In this document: one piece after another, positions 1 to 8,547 of the stretch | How positions within the stretch are numbered: position 1 is the stretch's first letter | How the letters are laid out: every line of letters begins with the position of its first letter | Assembly (NCBI GenBank): GCA_964611125.1 | Contig: CAZSZO010000018.1 | Coordinates: 1-64,000 of the forward strand | Direction: 5' to 3' | DNA: 64,000 nucleotides | From: JAEUIX01 sp964611125 | GTDB lineage: Bacteria > Planctomycetota > Phycisphaerae > Phycisphaerales > UBA1924 | Made by a program: the position numbers and the translations under genes | The notes under the pieces: generated by a model | What the model was told of the DNA's origin: nothing | Databases searched by the model: none | What the model saw: only the letters and a program-made list of their open reading frames with translations

Positions 1-1168
1 TCTGGTCGGCGATGTCGTTGATCACCCCGATGATCTGCCCGATCTGCTCGCTCTTGCGGCCCAGCGAGCCCACGGCCTTGGCCGATTCGTTGACATCGTC
101 GGCGATGCCCTTCATTTCCAACACTGTCCGCTCCACCAGGCCGCCGCCCTCGCGGGCCTGCTGGCCGCTGGCGCTCGCGGCGGTGGTCGCCTCGACGCTC
201 TTCTTGGCCACCTCGACCACGCTGGCGGACATCTCTTCGATCGCCGCCGAGACCTGCTGCGTTTGCCCCTGCTGCTGCCGCATGCCCTGGGCCAGCTGCT
301 CGGCCGATGCGGCGATCTGCGTCGAGCCAGCCGCGACCTCGCGGGTGGTCGCGGTCACTTCCTTCACGATGTCGTGGATGTTATTGAGGACCGCGTCAAT
401 GAACCCGGCGAGCAGGCCGATCTCGTCGCGCCGGTCGATGTTCAGCCGCTTCATCAGGTCGCCCTCGCCCTCGGCGACGTCCTTCATCACGCCCATCAGC
501 TCGTGCAGCGGACGAGTCATCGAGCGGATCACCAGCGTCGCCAGCACGAGCGTCATCACCGCGCACCCGAGCCCCATGCCCGTCAGCAGCACTGTGCGGG
601 CCGCCGTCACCTGCGCGGCCTGGGCCTCGTTCTGCTTGGCGAACTCGCCGGCCATCTCCACCACCTTGTCGATCGCGGCGCGGTGCGACACGTACAGCCG
701 CTCCACCTCCCCCTGGGCGATCGCATCCGCGTCGCTCAGCTTGCCGGCCTCGATGAGCGGCTTCACCTTGTCGTTAAAGGTCCGATAGAACTCGGCCGCG
801 GGCTGATGGGCGGCCGTCAGCAGCGTGTTCTTCATCTCGCCCTCGACCAGGTTGGCGGTCCAGAACTCGCGCCGGTCGTTGTACTCCTTCTCCAGCCGGG
901 CCATGCGGTCCAGCAGCGTCTTGCGCTGGGCGGTGTCCTTAGCCTGGATCAGCTCGAGCAGCGTCAGCTTGCTCTCGATGATGTACGCCGGGGGGGGCAG
1001 AATGTCGGCGATCAGGTCCTTGCCCTGCACGATCCGGGCATAGACCGAGCCGTTCACCATCACCAGCCGCACCGTCGAGAAGGCCGTCACGCCGAAGATG
1101 GCCAAGGCCACCAGGGCCACGGCCACCAGCAGGTACAGCTTGATCGAGATCGAGATGTTCTTCAACAT
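1..1168 (-). CDS. Methyl-accepting chemotaxis protein, C-terminus cut by window edge
   Basis: Membrane chemoreceptor that would signal to a CheA/CheW array. The 389 visible codons begin MLKNISISIK and contain a first membrane helix (about residues 11-33), an all-helical periplasmic sensor of about 150 residues, a second membrane helix, a HAMP region and the start of the signalling coiled coil, stopping inside the conserved hairpin tip at NDIADQ. About 155 residues are missing compared with the next paralogue. The sensor is very similar to that paralogue (shared ARIVQGKDLIADILPPP segment), so the two are tandem duplicates. I chose the ATG at 1168 because it aligns with the start of the paralogue; no strong Shine-Dalgarno is visible. 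No che genes are in the window. The ligand is unknown. Confidence 0.9.
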   Translation of the reverse strand, partial: MLKNISISIKLYLLVAVALVALAIFGVTAFSTVRLVMVNGSVYARIVQGKDLIADILPPPAYIIESKLTLLELIQAKDTAQRKTLLDRMARLEKEYNDRREFWTANLVEGEMKNTLLTAAHQPAAEFYRTFNDKVKPLIEAGKLSDADAIAQGEVERLYVSHRAAIDKVVEMAGEFAKQNEAQAAQVTAARTVLLTGMGLGCAVMTLVLATLVIRSMTRPLHELMGVMKDVAEGEGDLMKRLNIDRRDEIGLLAGFIDAVLNNIHDIVKEVTATTREVAAGSTQIAASAEQLAQGMRQQQGQTQQVSAAIEEMSASVVEVAKKSVEATTAASASGQQAREGGGLVERTVLEMKGIADDVNESAKAVGSLGRKSEQIGQIIGVINDIADQ

Positions 1169-1372
1169 GGTTCAGCCCGGGATTGGGGGACAGACGCACA
1201 GAACGACGCGATCGCGCCGACTTCGCCCTGATCGGCGAGTCTCCGGCCCGACTCAAGGCCCCCCGCCCCGCGCCGTCAACTCTCACACTTGGGCCAGGCC
1301 ATCTGCTCGCTCCATTCCGTCTCACGCACCTTCCCGGGGCGACCCCTGGACGACTCCGTGCCCGCCCGGGGT

Positions 1373-3010
1373 TCAGACCTTGAACCGGGCGACCAGCGCC
1401 TGCAGCTTCTCGGCCCGTCGGCTCAACTGGGCCGCCGCGGCGGCCGACTGGGCCGCCCCCTCCGACGACTCACGCGTCACCTGGTTGATCTGCTCCACGC
1501 CGCGCGCGATCTGACCGCTGGCGGTGCTCTGCTCCTCGGCCGCCGCGGCGATCGACTGCACCATCTCCTGCAAACTGTGACTGCCGGCGACGATGTGCGA
1601 GAGCGCATCGCCGGCGCTCGCCGCGAGCGTCACCCCGGCCGTCACCTTCTGGGCCCCGGAGTCGATCCGCGCGACCGCCGACTCGGTGTCCTGCTGGATC
1701 GCCTTGATGCTGCCGGCCACCTGCTTGGTCGCCTGCGTCGTGCGCTCGGCAAGCTTGCGCACCTCATCGGCCACCACCGCGAAGCCCCGCCCATGCTCCC
1801 CCGCCCGGGCCGCCTCGATGGCCGCGTTGAGGGCCAGCAGGTTCGTCTGGTCGGCGATGTCGTTGATCACCCCGATGATCTGCCCGATCTGCTCGCTCTT
1901 GCGGCCCAGCGCCCCCACCGCCGAGGCCGACTCGGTGACCTGCGCCGCGATCCCCTGAATATCCGCCACCGTCCGAGCCACGATCTCGCCGCCCTCGCGC
2001 GCCCGCTGGCCGCTCTCGCTCGCGGCCCCCGCCGCGTCGGCGCTCTTGCGGGCCACCTCCACCACGCTGGCGCTCATCTGCTCGATCGCAGCGCTGACCT
2101 GCTGAGTCTGCCCCTCCTGCTGCTTCATGCCCTGGGCGAGCTGATCGGCCGACGCCGCGATCTCCGTCGACGCCGCGGCGACCTGGTGCGTGGTGCTGGT
2201 CACCTCACGCACGATCCCATGCAGATTGATCATGAACTTGTCGAACCATCCGGCGAGCTGCCCGATCTCGTCGCGCCGGTCCATGTCCAGCCGGGCCCGC
2301 AGGTCGCCATCGCCGGAGGCGACCTCCTTCACCATGCCGATCAGGCGCCGGAGCGGTCCGGTGAGAGAGCGGATCAGCACCGTCGCCAGCACCAGCGTCG
2401 CCGCACTGCTGACGACGCCGACCCACGCCAGGAGGCTGCTCCGCGACGCGGTGATGGCCGAGGCCTCCGATTCATTACCCTTGGCGAAGTCGCCCGCCAT
2501 CTCCACCAGCCGGTCGATCGCCTCGCGATGGGCGAGATAGTCCCGCTCCATCTCCCCCTGCGCCAGGGCCCTGGCCTCCTCAACCTGGCCGCTCAGCAGC
2601 ATCGGCTTGAGGCGGTCGTTGAACGCGCGGAAGAACCCCGCGGCAGGCTGGTGGGCCGTGATCAGCAGGGCCTGCTTCATGGGGCCCTCCTCCAGGTTGG
2701 CGGTCCAGAACTGGCGGCGGTCGTTATAGTCCTTCTCGAGCCGGGCCATGCGCTCAAGCAGCAGCCCGCGCTGCTCGGCGCTCCTGGCGCTGAGCAGCTC
2801 CAGAAGCGTGAGCTTGCTCTCAATGATGTACGCCGGAGGCGGCAGGATGTCGGCGATCAGGTCCTTCCCCTGCACGATCCGGGCGTACACCGGCCCGTTC
2901 ACCATCACCAGCCGCACCGTCGAGAACGCGGCCGCCGCAAAGATCGCCAAGGCCCCCAGGGCCGCCGCCACCAGGAGGTACAGCTTCACCGAGATCGAGA
3001 TGTTCTTCAT
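1373..3010 (-). CDS. Methyl-accepting chemotaxis protein (tandem paralogue)
   Basis: Complete 545-residue transmembrane chemoreceptor. Membrane helices lie at about 10-31 and 191-213 and bracket a helical periplasmic sensor. HAMP is at about 213-265 and the cytoplasmic signalling coiled coil at 266-545. The hairpin tip (about 374-422) carries the highly conserved NAAIEAARAGEHGRGFAVVA stretch that contacts CheA/CheW. The frame stays open 80 codons further upstream, but that part is Arg-rich and unlike a receptor. The start MKNISISVKL at 3010 matches both neighbours. It lies 204 bp upstream of the partial receptor and downstream of the heme receptor, all on the minus strand. No CheB/CheR-binding pentapeptide is seen at the C-terminus (ends ARFKV). 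Confidence 0.93.
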   Translation of the reverse strand: MKNISISVKLYLLVAAALGALAIFAAAAFSTVRLVMVNGPVYARIVQGKDLIADILPPPAYIIESKLTLLELLSARSAEQRGLLLERMARLEKDYNDRRQFWTANLEEGPMKQALLITAHQPAAGFFRAFNDRLKPMLLSGQVEEARALAQGEMERDYLAHREAIDRLVEMAGDFAKGNESEASAITASRSSLLAWVGVVSSAATLVLATVLIRSLTGPLRRLIGMVKEVASGDGDLRARLDMDRRDEIGQLAGWFDKFMINLHGIVREVTSTTHQVAAASTEIAASADQLAQGMKQQEGQTQQVSAAIEQMSASVVEVARKSADAAGAASESGQRAREGGEIVARTVADIQGIAAQVTESASAVGALGRKSEQIGQIIGVINDIADQTNLLALNAAIEAARAGEHGRGFAVVADEVRKLAERTTQATKQVAGSIKAIQQDTESAVARIDSGAQKVTAGVTLAASAGDALSHIVAGSHSLQEMVQSIAAAAEEQSTASGQIARGVEQINQVTRESSEGAAQSAAAAAQLSRRAEKLQALVARFKV

Positions 3011-3236
3011 GGTGCTCGTCGCGCAGGCGCCGGATCCGGCTGAGGTCGAGCGCCTCAGGCTCCGCCGGCGTGGCGATGGGCATCGACGATCCGTTGTGCG
3101 AAATCGACCGCGCCGGCGAGATCGCCTCCGCAGGGGACGCCTGCGCCGGTGGTGCGGCTCGAACGGGCCTCGGAAGCGGGTTTCCCCTTGGTGTTCGCCC
3201 CCACGGGGAACCCCTGTGCCGCACCCACAAACCCGG

Positions 3237-5126
3237 TTACCGGTGCTCAAATCGTTCGGTCGCCGACCGGCCGTCGGCAGGGCCTGCCGATTCCTGGCCG
3301 CCGTGGCGCGCCGCTGTCTGGCGGTCGTCAGCAGGCCGGCGATCGACCTTGAACTTGTTCACGAGCGACTGCAGCTTTTCCGCCCGTTCGCTGAGCTGGG
3401 CCGCCGCGGCCGCCGCCTGGCTGGCCCCGCCCGCCGATTCCTTGGTCACGGCGCTGATCTGCTCAACGCTGCGGGCGATCTGCTCGCTCGCGGCGCTCTG
3501 CTCCTCGGCTGCCGCGGCGATCGACTGCACCATCTGCTGAAGGGTCTGGCTGCCCGCCACGATCTGCTTGAGGGCCTCGCCGGCGTTCCCCGCCAATTGC
3601 ACCCCCGCCGTGACCTGCTTGGTGCCGCCCTCGATCCGCTCCACCGCGGTCCGCGTTTCGTCCTGGATCTCCTTGATGCTGCTGGCCACCTGCTTGGTCG
3701 CCTGCGTCGTCCGCTCGGCGAGCTTGCGCACCTCGTCGGCCACCACCGCGAAGCCCCGTCCGTGCTCCCCGGCCCGGGCCGCCTCGATGGCCGCATTGAG
3801 CGCCAGCAGGTTCGTCTGGTCGGCGATGTCGTTGATCACCCCGATGATCTGCCCGATCTGCTCGCTCTTCTGGCCCAGGGCCCCCACCGCCTTGGCCGAC
3901 TCGGTTACCTGCACCGCGATCCCCTTCATCTCCGTCACCGTCTGCTCGACCACGCCGCCGCCAGCCTGGGCCTGCTTGCCGCTGTCGCTGGCGGCGTTGG
4001 CCGCCTGGGCGCTCTTCTTGGCCACTTCGACCACGCTCGAGCTCATTTCCTCAACCGCCGCGGAGACCTGCGCCGTCTGTTGCTCCTGCTGGCCCATGCC
4101 CGCGGCCATCTCCTCGGCCGAGGCCGCGATCTGCGTCGACGCCGCGGCAACCTGCTGGGTCGTCCCCGCGACCTCGCGGATGATGTTCTGGATGTTCTCC
4201 ATGAACGTGTCGAACCAGTGGGCCAATTGACCGATCTCGTCCTTGCGCTCGATGTTGAGCCGGCGCGTCAGATCACCGTCGCCGGTGGCAACCTCCTTCA
4301 TCATCGAGACGAGCTGAGCGATCGGGCGGCTCAGCATGGCCCGGAGCAGCAGCGTGAAGGCGCCGAGGGCCCCGAGCACCAGGGGAACCGTGAACAGCAT
4401 GCCGTTCTTGAAGAACCCCGCGACCTGGTGGTCCATCGCCGCCAGCGGCATAGCGACCTCATAGGCGCCGTGCACATCGCCGACCTTCCAGCCCTCCATC
4501 TTGAAGCCCACCGCGTCCAACCCGTCGTACTTGCCCTGGGCATCTTTGCTGTCGTATTGGGCGGGGTCGCCGTGACAGCTCATGCAGCTCTCTTCAAGCT
4601 TGATCGCCCGCATGTAGTGCAGCGTGTTGGTATCGGGGTTGATCCGCCCCAGGAACTCCTTGCCGCCGGACTTCACCTGGGCTTCCAGATCCTTGAGCAG
4701 CTGGGCCCGGAAAGACCCCGCCTCGGGCTCGTTCTTTGGGTTGCGGGCGTGGAAGGCGGGGATTTTGAAGTCGAGCCCTTCGCGCTTCGCCGCGTTCTGG
4801 GCGCTCGTCCACCCGACCACCACAGGGATCGTGCCGAACAGACGAGTCTCTGACAGCGGCTTGCCCTTGGCCCGCTCGGCGATGGCCTCCTTCACGAGCC
4901 CCTCAGTGTCCACGGCGCCCGACTTGATGAGCCGGCCCGCGTGGTTCTTCGCCTCGTCGGCCACCGCGGTGAACGACGCCGCCTTCTCCATGAGCGCTTC
5001 CTCGGCGTCAGCCCGGTAGCCGGTCATAAACACGTAATAGTTGACCGCCACCACCGCCACCATGATGGCGACGGTCGTAGCGATGACCTTGACGGACAAA
5101 CTCAGGTCGTTGAGCATCTTGAACAT
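3237..5126 (-). CDS. Chemoreceptor with c-type heme (DUF3365/Tll0287-like) sensor
   Basis: A 629-residue receptor whose extracytoplasmic domain (about 38-238, between membrane helices at about 13-34 and 242-263) resembles the DUF3365/Tll0287-like family. It contains a CMSCH heme-attachment motif at residues 181-185. HAMP follows, then the conserved signalling hairpin (NAAIEAARAGEHGRGFAVVA). By family knowledge, a periplasmic c-heme in a receptor senses redox state, oxygen, NO or another small ligand; which one cannot be told here. The start at 5126 (MFKMLNDLSL) has a GGAG seven bases upstream. The open frame continues upstream into non-protein-like sequence. It is the first of three receptor genes in the same direction. 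The signalling half is nearly identical to the other two, while the sensor is unrelated. Confidence 0.92.
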   Translation of the reverse strand: MFKMLNDLSLSVKVIATTVAIMVAVVAVNYYVFMTGYRADAEEALMEKAASFTAVADEAKNHAGRLIKSGAVDTEGLVKEAIAERAKGKPLSETRLFGTIPVVVGWTSAQNAAKREGLDFKIPAFHARNPKNEPEAGSFRAQLLKDLEAQVKSGGKEFLGRINPDTNTLHYMRAIKLEESCMSCHGDPAQYDSKDAQGKYDGLDAVGFKMEGWKVGDVHGAYEVAMPLAAMDHQVAGFFKNGMLFTVPLVLGALGAFTLLLRAMLSRPIAQLVSMMKEVATGDGDLTRRLNIERKDEIGQLAHWFDTFMENIQNIIREVAGTTQQVAAASTQIAASAEEMAAGMGQQEQQTAQVSAAVEEMSSSVVEVAKKSAQAANAASDSGKQAQAGGGVVEQTVTEMKGIAVQVTESAKAVGALGQKSEQIGQIIGVINDIADQTNLLALNAAIEAARAGEHGRGFAVVADEVRKLAERTTQATKQVASSIKEIQDETRTAVERIEGGTKQVTAGVQLAGNAGEALKQIVAGSQTLQQMVQSIAAAAEEQSAASEQIARSVEQISAVTKESAGGASQAAAAAAQLSERAEKLQSLVNKFKVDRRPADDRQTAARHGGQESAGPADGRSATERFEHR

Positions 5127-5431
5127 GGGCGAGCTCCGGAAGTCACACACGGAGAAGTGCGTGCGGTAGCTTGCATCGGAGGGGCCCCAGCCGGAGTTCA
5201 GTGTCAAGTTCGCGGGCCCGGGCCAGGCGGTCTCGCAGTATCCCATTGACAGGTGTCGCCTTTGCAGGTGACGACGCCGCTGGATAGACGATTCCATCTC
5301 ACCCCATGGCTCAAAAGGCGGCTCAAAGTGGCGGCAGAGCAAACGAACTGAACGTTTTGTAGGAACGAGCAGGGGATCCGCCCCGCGCTTCGCCGGTCGC
5401 AAAACCACTCAGACAGGCGAATCACCAGCCG
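5127..5431. other. Intergenic region upstream of the heme receptor
   Basis: About 305 bp without a credible gene, downstream of the parvulin-like gene and upstream of the heme receptor. On the minus strand there is a TTGACA hexamer (plus-strand 5203-5208), but no good -10 element at the expected distance, so I do not call a promoter. Short open frames here lack a ribosome site or family resemblance. Confidence 0.5.
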
Positions 5432-6481
5432 TCACCGTCGCGACTGAATCCCATCCCAGCTCCACCCCAGCGCGCTGTCGAGCACGCTCACGCCGGGCCG
5501 ATCGAGCAGCGACGCCGCCAGGCGATCCATCAGCAGTCGCTCCTGGCGGGTGCGGACCTCCGCCTCCAATTGAGATCGGGTCTCTTCCATTGGCGGCCCC
5601 GACGCCGGAATGATCTCCTCGCACAGCAGCACGCCAAACCCCGAGTCGAGCGCCACCACGGGCGACACCCGACCCGGCGCCAGCCCCCCGGCCACCTGCC
5701 GGATGACGAGCGGATAGGAGGGGTCTTCAACGCTGAAGGGCTCCAGCCGCCCGCCGCGCTGGGCCGAGGCGTCGGTCGAGCGGGCCCGGGCGATCTCGGC
5801 GAAGCGCTCGCTGAGGGGGGCCCCCGACTCGGGGGTCAGCTCCCCGAGCAGCGCCGCCGCTTGGGCCTGGGTAGGGACCACGATCAACCGGACGCGATGC
5901 CTGGGCCCGAAGCGGATGACGTAGCCCTGCTGCAGCATGGCCGGGGTGATGTTCACCTCCGGCTGCACCAGCAGGCGGAGCGCGGCGCTGCGGCGGAGCA
6001 AGGCGGCGTATCGCTGGTCGCCCAGCCCGCGGGCCCGACGCATGGTCGCCAGCGCGCGGTCGACTTCGACCGGGTCGGCCAGGTCGAGGCTCACACGGGC
6101 CAGGCCCGCCGCGAGCAGCCGGCGCTCACGCTCCAGCAGTTCGCTCGTCAGCGCCAGCCCCCGCGTTGCCAGCTCCTTCGCCAGGCGGCGATCCAGGGCG
6201 ACCTCCTGCAGCACCGCGCCGCCGCTGGCCTCGGCCAGGAGCGGTTCAAGCGTGCTCCAGGACACAGGCTCACCATCGATGAGGGCCACCGGGCGGCGGA
6301 CCCCCTGCCCAGGTGGTCCATCGAGCGCCTGCGAGCCCTCAGGCCGGTCTGTTGCCGAGCGCTCTGGGCCGCAGCCAGCCATCCCCGCCACACCCCCACA
6401 CCCGACACTGAGCCCGAGCATGAGCCAGAACGTTGGGAGCCCCGGCGAAAACGGCCGGCGCCCGTCGAGAAGGTGTCGCAT
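5432..6481 (-). CDS. Parvulin-type (PpiC/SurA-like) peptidyl-prolyl isomerase lipoprotein
   Basis: A 349-residue protein with an N-terminal hydrophobic segment and a lipobox-like MAGC (Cys37), so probably a lipoprotein. The middle is helical, as in SurA-type chaperones. Residues about 190-300 (RHRVRLIVV ... RGGRLEPFSVEDPSYPLVIRQVAGGLAPGRVSPVVALDSGFGVLL, quoted in parts) match a rotamase/parvulin fold: a strand, helices, and the G-x-VS-PV-x-x-x-x-G-x-x-V pattern. It probably assists folding of exported proteins. It lies 78 bp downstream of moeA on the same strand and may be co-transcribed, although the functions are unrelated. The family call rests on pattern and architecture; isomerase activity is an inference. 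Confidence 0.75.
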   Translation of the reverse strand: MRHLLDGRRPFSPGLPTFWLMLGLSVGCGGVAGMAGCGPERSATDRPEGSQALDGPPGQGVRRPVALIDGEPVSWSTLEPLLAEASGGAVLQEVALDRRLAKELATRGLALTSELLERERRLLAAGLARVSLDLADPVEVDRALATMRRARGLGDQRYAALLRRSAALRLLVQPEVNITPAMLQQGYVIRFGPRHRVRLIVVPTQAQAAALLGELTPESGAPLSERFAEIARARSTDASAQRGGRLEPFSVEDPSYPLVIRQVAGGLAPGRVSPVVALDSGFGVLLCEEIIPASGPPMEETRSQLEAEVRTRQERLLMDRLAASLLDRPGVSVLDSALGWSWDGIQSRR

Positions 6482-6559
6482 GAGGGGTTGTACGCGCCTC
6501 GGCCTGACTTCGCCATCCCGCGCTCACGCCGGCGCCGCCGTGAGGCCCGGCCCCCACCC

Positions 6560-7837
6560 TCAGAGCGACCAGGGGTAGAAGGGCCGCAGCCGCGCTGGGG
6601 CGGCGGGAAGGTCGGTCTCCCCAGGGGGATACTCGACGAAGCCATCGGCGCCCGCCGCGCTCACCACATCGCCGGACCCTTTGCCGGAGAGCAGATCAAC
6701 CAGTCCCGGGCCAACACGGCGGGCGAGGCGAAACCACCAGAGCTTGATCGCGGCGCCATCGGGGTGAATGACCTCAACCCGCTCAGGCAGCCCGGGTGAA
6801 CGCAGGCCCGCCAGGCAAGCCAGCACCGCGCCGCCGAAGCGACGGGCGGTGACCATCACCGAGACCGGGTTGCCCGGGAGCGCCAGCACCACCTTCGCTC
6901 GCGGCCCCGGGACGATCGCCCCGAGGATCGGCCGCCCCGGGCGCTGCGGCAGGCGATGGAACAGGATCTTGGACCCAACCTCGGCGAGGGCCCCAGGAAC
7001 GAAATCACGCTCCCCCATCGATACGCCGCCAGTCACGAAAAGCGCATCGCAGTCATCAAGCCCCGCCGCGATCGCCCGCGCCAGGGGGGCGGCCTCGTCG
7101 GGCGCCCGAGGGAGCGCAGTCGCGTGCAACCAGGGCTTGCCGGAGAGCAGCGCGAGGAGGGTCGACCGGTTGCTATCGCGAATGCGCCACGGCGGCGGGG
7201 GAGGCGGTGGAAAGGGGTGGGCGGGGTCGTGAGGGTCGATCAGTTCATCGCCAGTGGTGAGCACACCCACGCGCACCCGCCGATGCACAAGCGGAGCAAT
7301 GCAGCCGATGGTCGCCAGCAAGCCGGCGATCGAGGCGCTGACCTCGACGCCCGGGGCGACAACCACCTGGCCGGCGTGGCCGTTCTCGCCCTGGCGACGG
7401 ATGTTCAGCCCCGGCGCGAGCCCCGGCCGGGGCCCCGGAGTGGCGCGCTGGCCCTCAGGAGCTTGCTCGCGAAGGGTGATCGCTCCATCGCGCTCCAGCA
7501 CCCACTCATGCGGGATGACCAGCTCCGCGCCTTCGGGGATGGCGCCGCCAGTCACTATTCTGAGGGCCTGGTCCCTAGGCAAACTGGCGGGCGGCTGGCC
7601 GATGCGGATGTCCCCGGCGATGGGGGTGGGGCCCGCGCTGTCGCTCAGCCGGAGCGCAAAGCCGTCCATCGCACTAACGTCCGTCGGGGGGCTGGGCCGG
7701 TCGAGCGCTACGGGCGACGCGAGCACGCGCCCGGGCGCCTGATCGAGCGGCACAGCCTCGGCGGCAACTGGGCTCAATTGCGCCATGAGCAGCGACAGGG
7801 CTTCATCGGGGCCGCACGGTCCGTCGGAAGTCGTCAT
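6560..7837 (-). CDS. moeA: Molybdopterin molybdenumtransferase MoeA
   Basis: 425-residue MoeA, which inserts molybdate (or tungstate) into adenylylated molybdopterin in the last step of Moco synthesis in the cytoplasm. Seen motifs are SAMDGFALR near the N-terminus, TGDEL in the middle domain, FVTGGVSMGERDF in the MPT-binding domain and LPGNPVSV towards the C-terminus, in the canonical order and at normal family length. I chose the ATG at 7837 (MTTSDGPCGP); the frame is open 47 codons upstream, but that part does not resemble MoeA. A His/Pro/Phe-rich insert (PAHPFPPPPPPPW) follows the TGDEL region. No other moa/mob genes are near, so this is an isolated cofactor gene. Confidence 0.93.
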   Translation of the reverse strand: MTTSDGPCGPDEALSLLMAQLSPVAAEAVPLDQAPGRVLASPVALDRPSPPTDVSAMDGFALRLSDSAGPTPIAGDIRIGQPPASLPRDQALRIVTGGAIPEGAELVIPHEWVLERDGAITLREQAPEGQRATPGPRPGLAPGLNIRRQGENGHAGQVVVAPGVEVSASIAGLLATIGCIAPLVHRRVRVGVLTTGDELIDPHDPAHPFPPPPPPPWRIRDSNRSTLLALLSGKPWLHATALPRAPDEAAPLARAIAAGLDDCDALFVTGGVSMGERDFVPGALAEVGSKILFHRLPQRPGRPILGAIVPGPRAKVVLALPGNPVSVMVTARRFGGAVLACLAGLRSPGLPERVEVIHPDGAAIKLWWFRLARRVGPGLVDLLSGKGSGDVVSAAGADGFVEYPPGETDLPAAPARLRPFYPWSL

Positions 7838-7999
7838 GCTGGGAAAGGGCGGGTGCGCCACGGCGCAACGGTAGACCCAGGGGCTGGTGGATGACTCCGG
7901 GACGAGGGCGGGAAGGCTGACCGACTTGACAGTGCCCCGGATTTGTGCGAGGCTCCTTGTAAGCGGGCGGAAGCCCACCCCACGCGAGCAAGAAACACG

Positions 8000-8371
8000 A
8001 TGCCAATCGCCACCATGAGTTCCACTTCCCGCTCGAAGTCCCGCGCCGGCGCGGCGGCGCCCCGAGCGAAGCGCTCCAGCCGCCTCTCGCCCGCCACCCC
8101 GCGGCGCGAGGTCATCAAAAAGCGCAAGCGCGGCGACCGCTCCGCCCTCGACCGGGCCTGGTGCGGACAGGTTCGGGCCCGGCTAGCCAAGGTCACTGCG
8201 GGCTACACCTTCCACGAGCTGGGCGAGCTCATGGGCTTCTTCCCCGAGACCGTCCGCCGCTACCTGCGGCACGGCTCGCCCCGCGCTGAGTTCGTCGCGG
8301 CCGTGTGCCAGACCTTCGGCGTCTCGGCAACCTGGGTGCTGCTGGGCAAGGGCGGCCCTGACGACCAGTAA
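8000..8371 (+). CDS. Small basic helix-turn-helix protein
   Basis: 123-residue protein (from ATG 8000; ATG 8015 is also possible). The first 50 residues are Ser/Arg/Lys-rich and look disordered. Residues about 65-123 (GYTFHELGELMGFFPETVRRYLRHG, then FVAAVCQTFGVSATWVLLGKGG) look like a lambda-repressor/XRE-type DNA-binding domain, with the helix-turn-helix around ELGELMGFFPETVRRYL and the closing AxWLLxG motif typical of XRE regulators. It stands alone between moeA (divergent) and the AbgT transporter. It may be a DNA-binding regulator, but its target is unknown. Confidence 0.7.
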   Translation: MPIATMSSTSRSKSRAGAAAPRAKRSSRLSPATPRREVIKKRKRGDRSALDRAWCGQVRARLAKVTAGYTFHELGELMGFFPETVRRYLRHGSPRAEFVAAVCQTFGVSATWVLLGKGGPDDQ

Positions 8372-8547
8372 GCGGCCGACGACTGCGGCCAGATCAGCTC
8401 GGTAACCTGCGGGGCTGAGGTGCGGGACCAAAGTGCCTTATAGCCTGCGCCGATTACGGCACGCTCAAATCTGGCCATCACGCCGCGCCCACCCGGCTGT
8501 GTTCAATTACCCTACTGCCCCGCCGATTCCGGCAACGTGGAGCGCGC

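Noticed and set aside
1289..3043. Long open frame on the plus strand opposite the chemoreceptors
   Set aside because: His/Arg/Leu-rich antisense of a clear receptor gene; typical of high-GC DNA. The same applies to other long antisense frames, for example 23114-24265, 38668-40269 and 54328-56238.
5204..5425. Short minus-strand open frame upstream of the heme receptor
   Set aside because: No ribosome site, no domain pattern, composition unlike neighbours.
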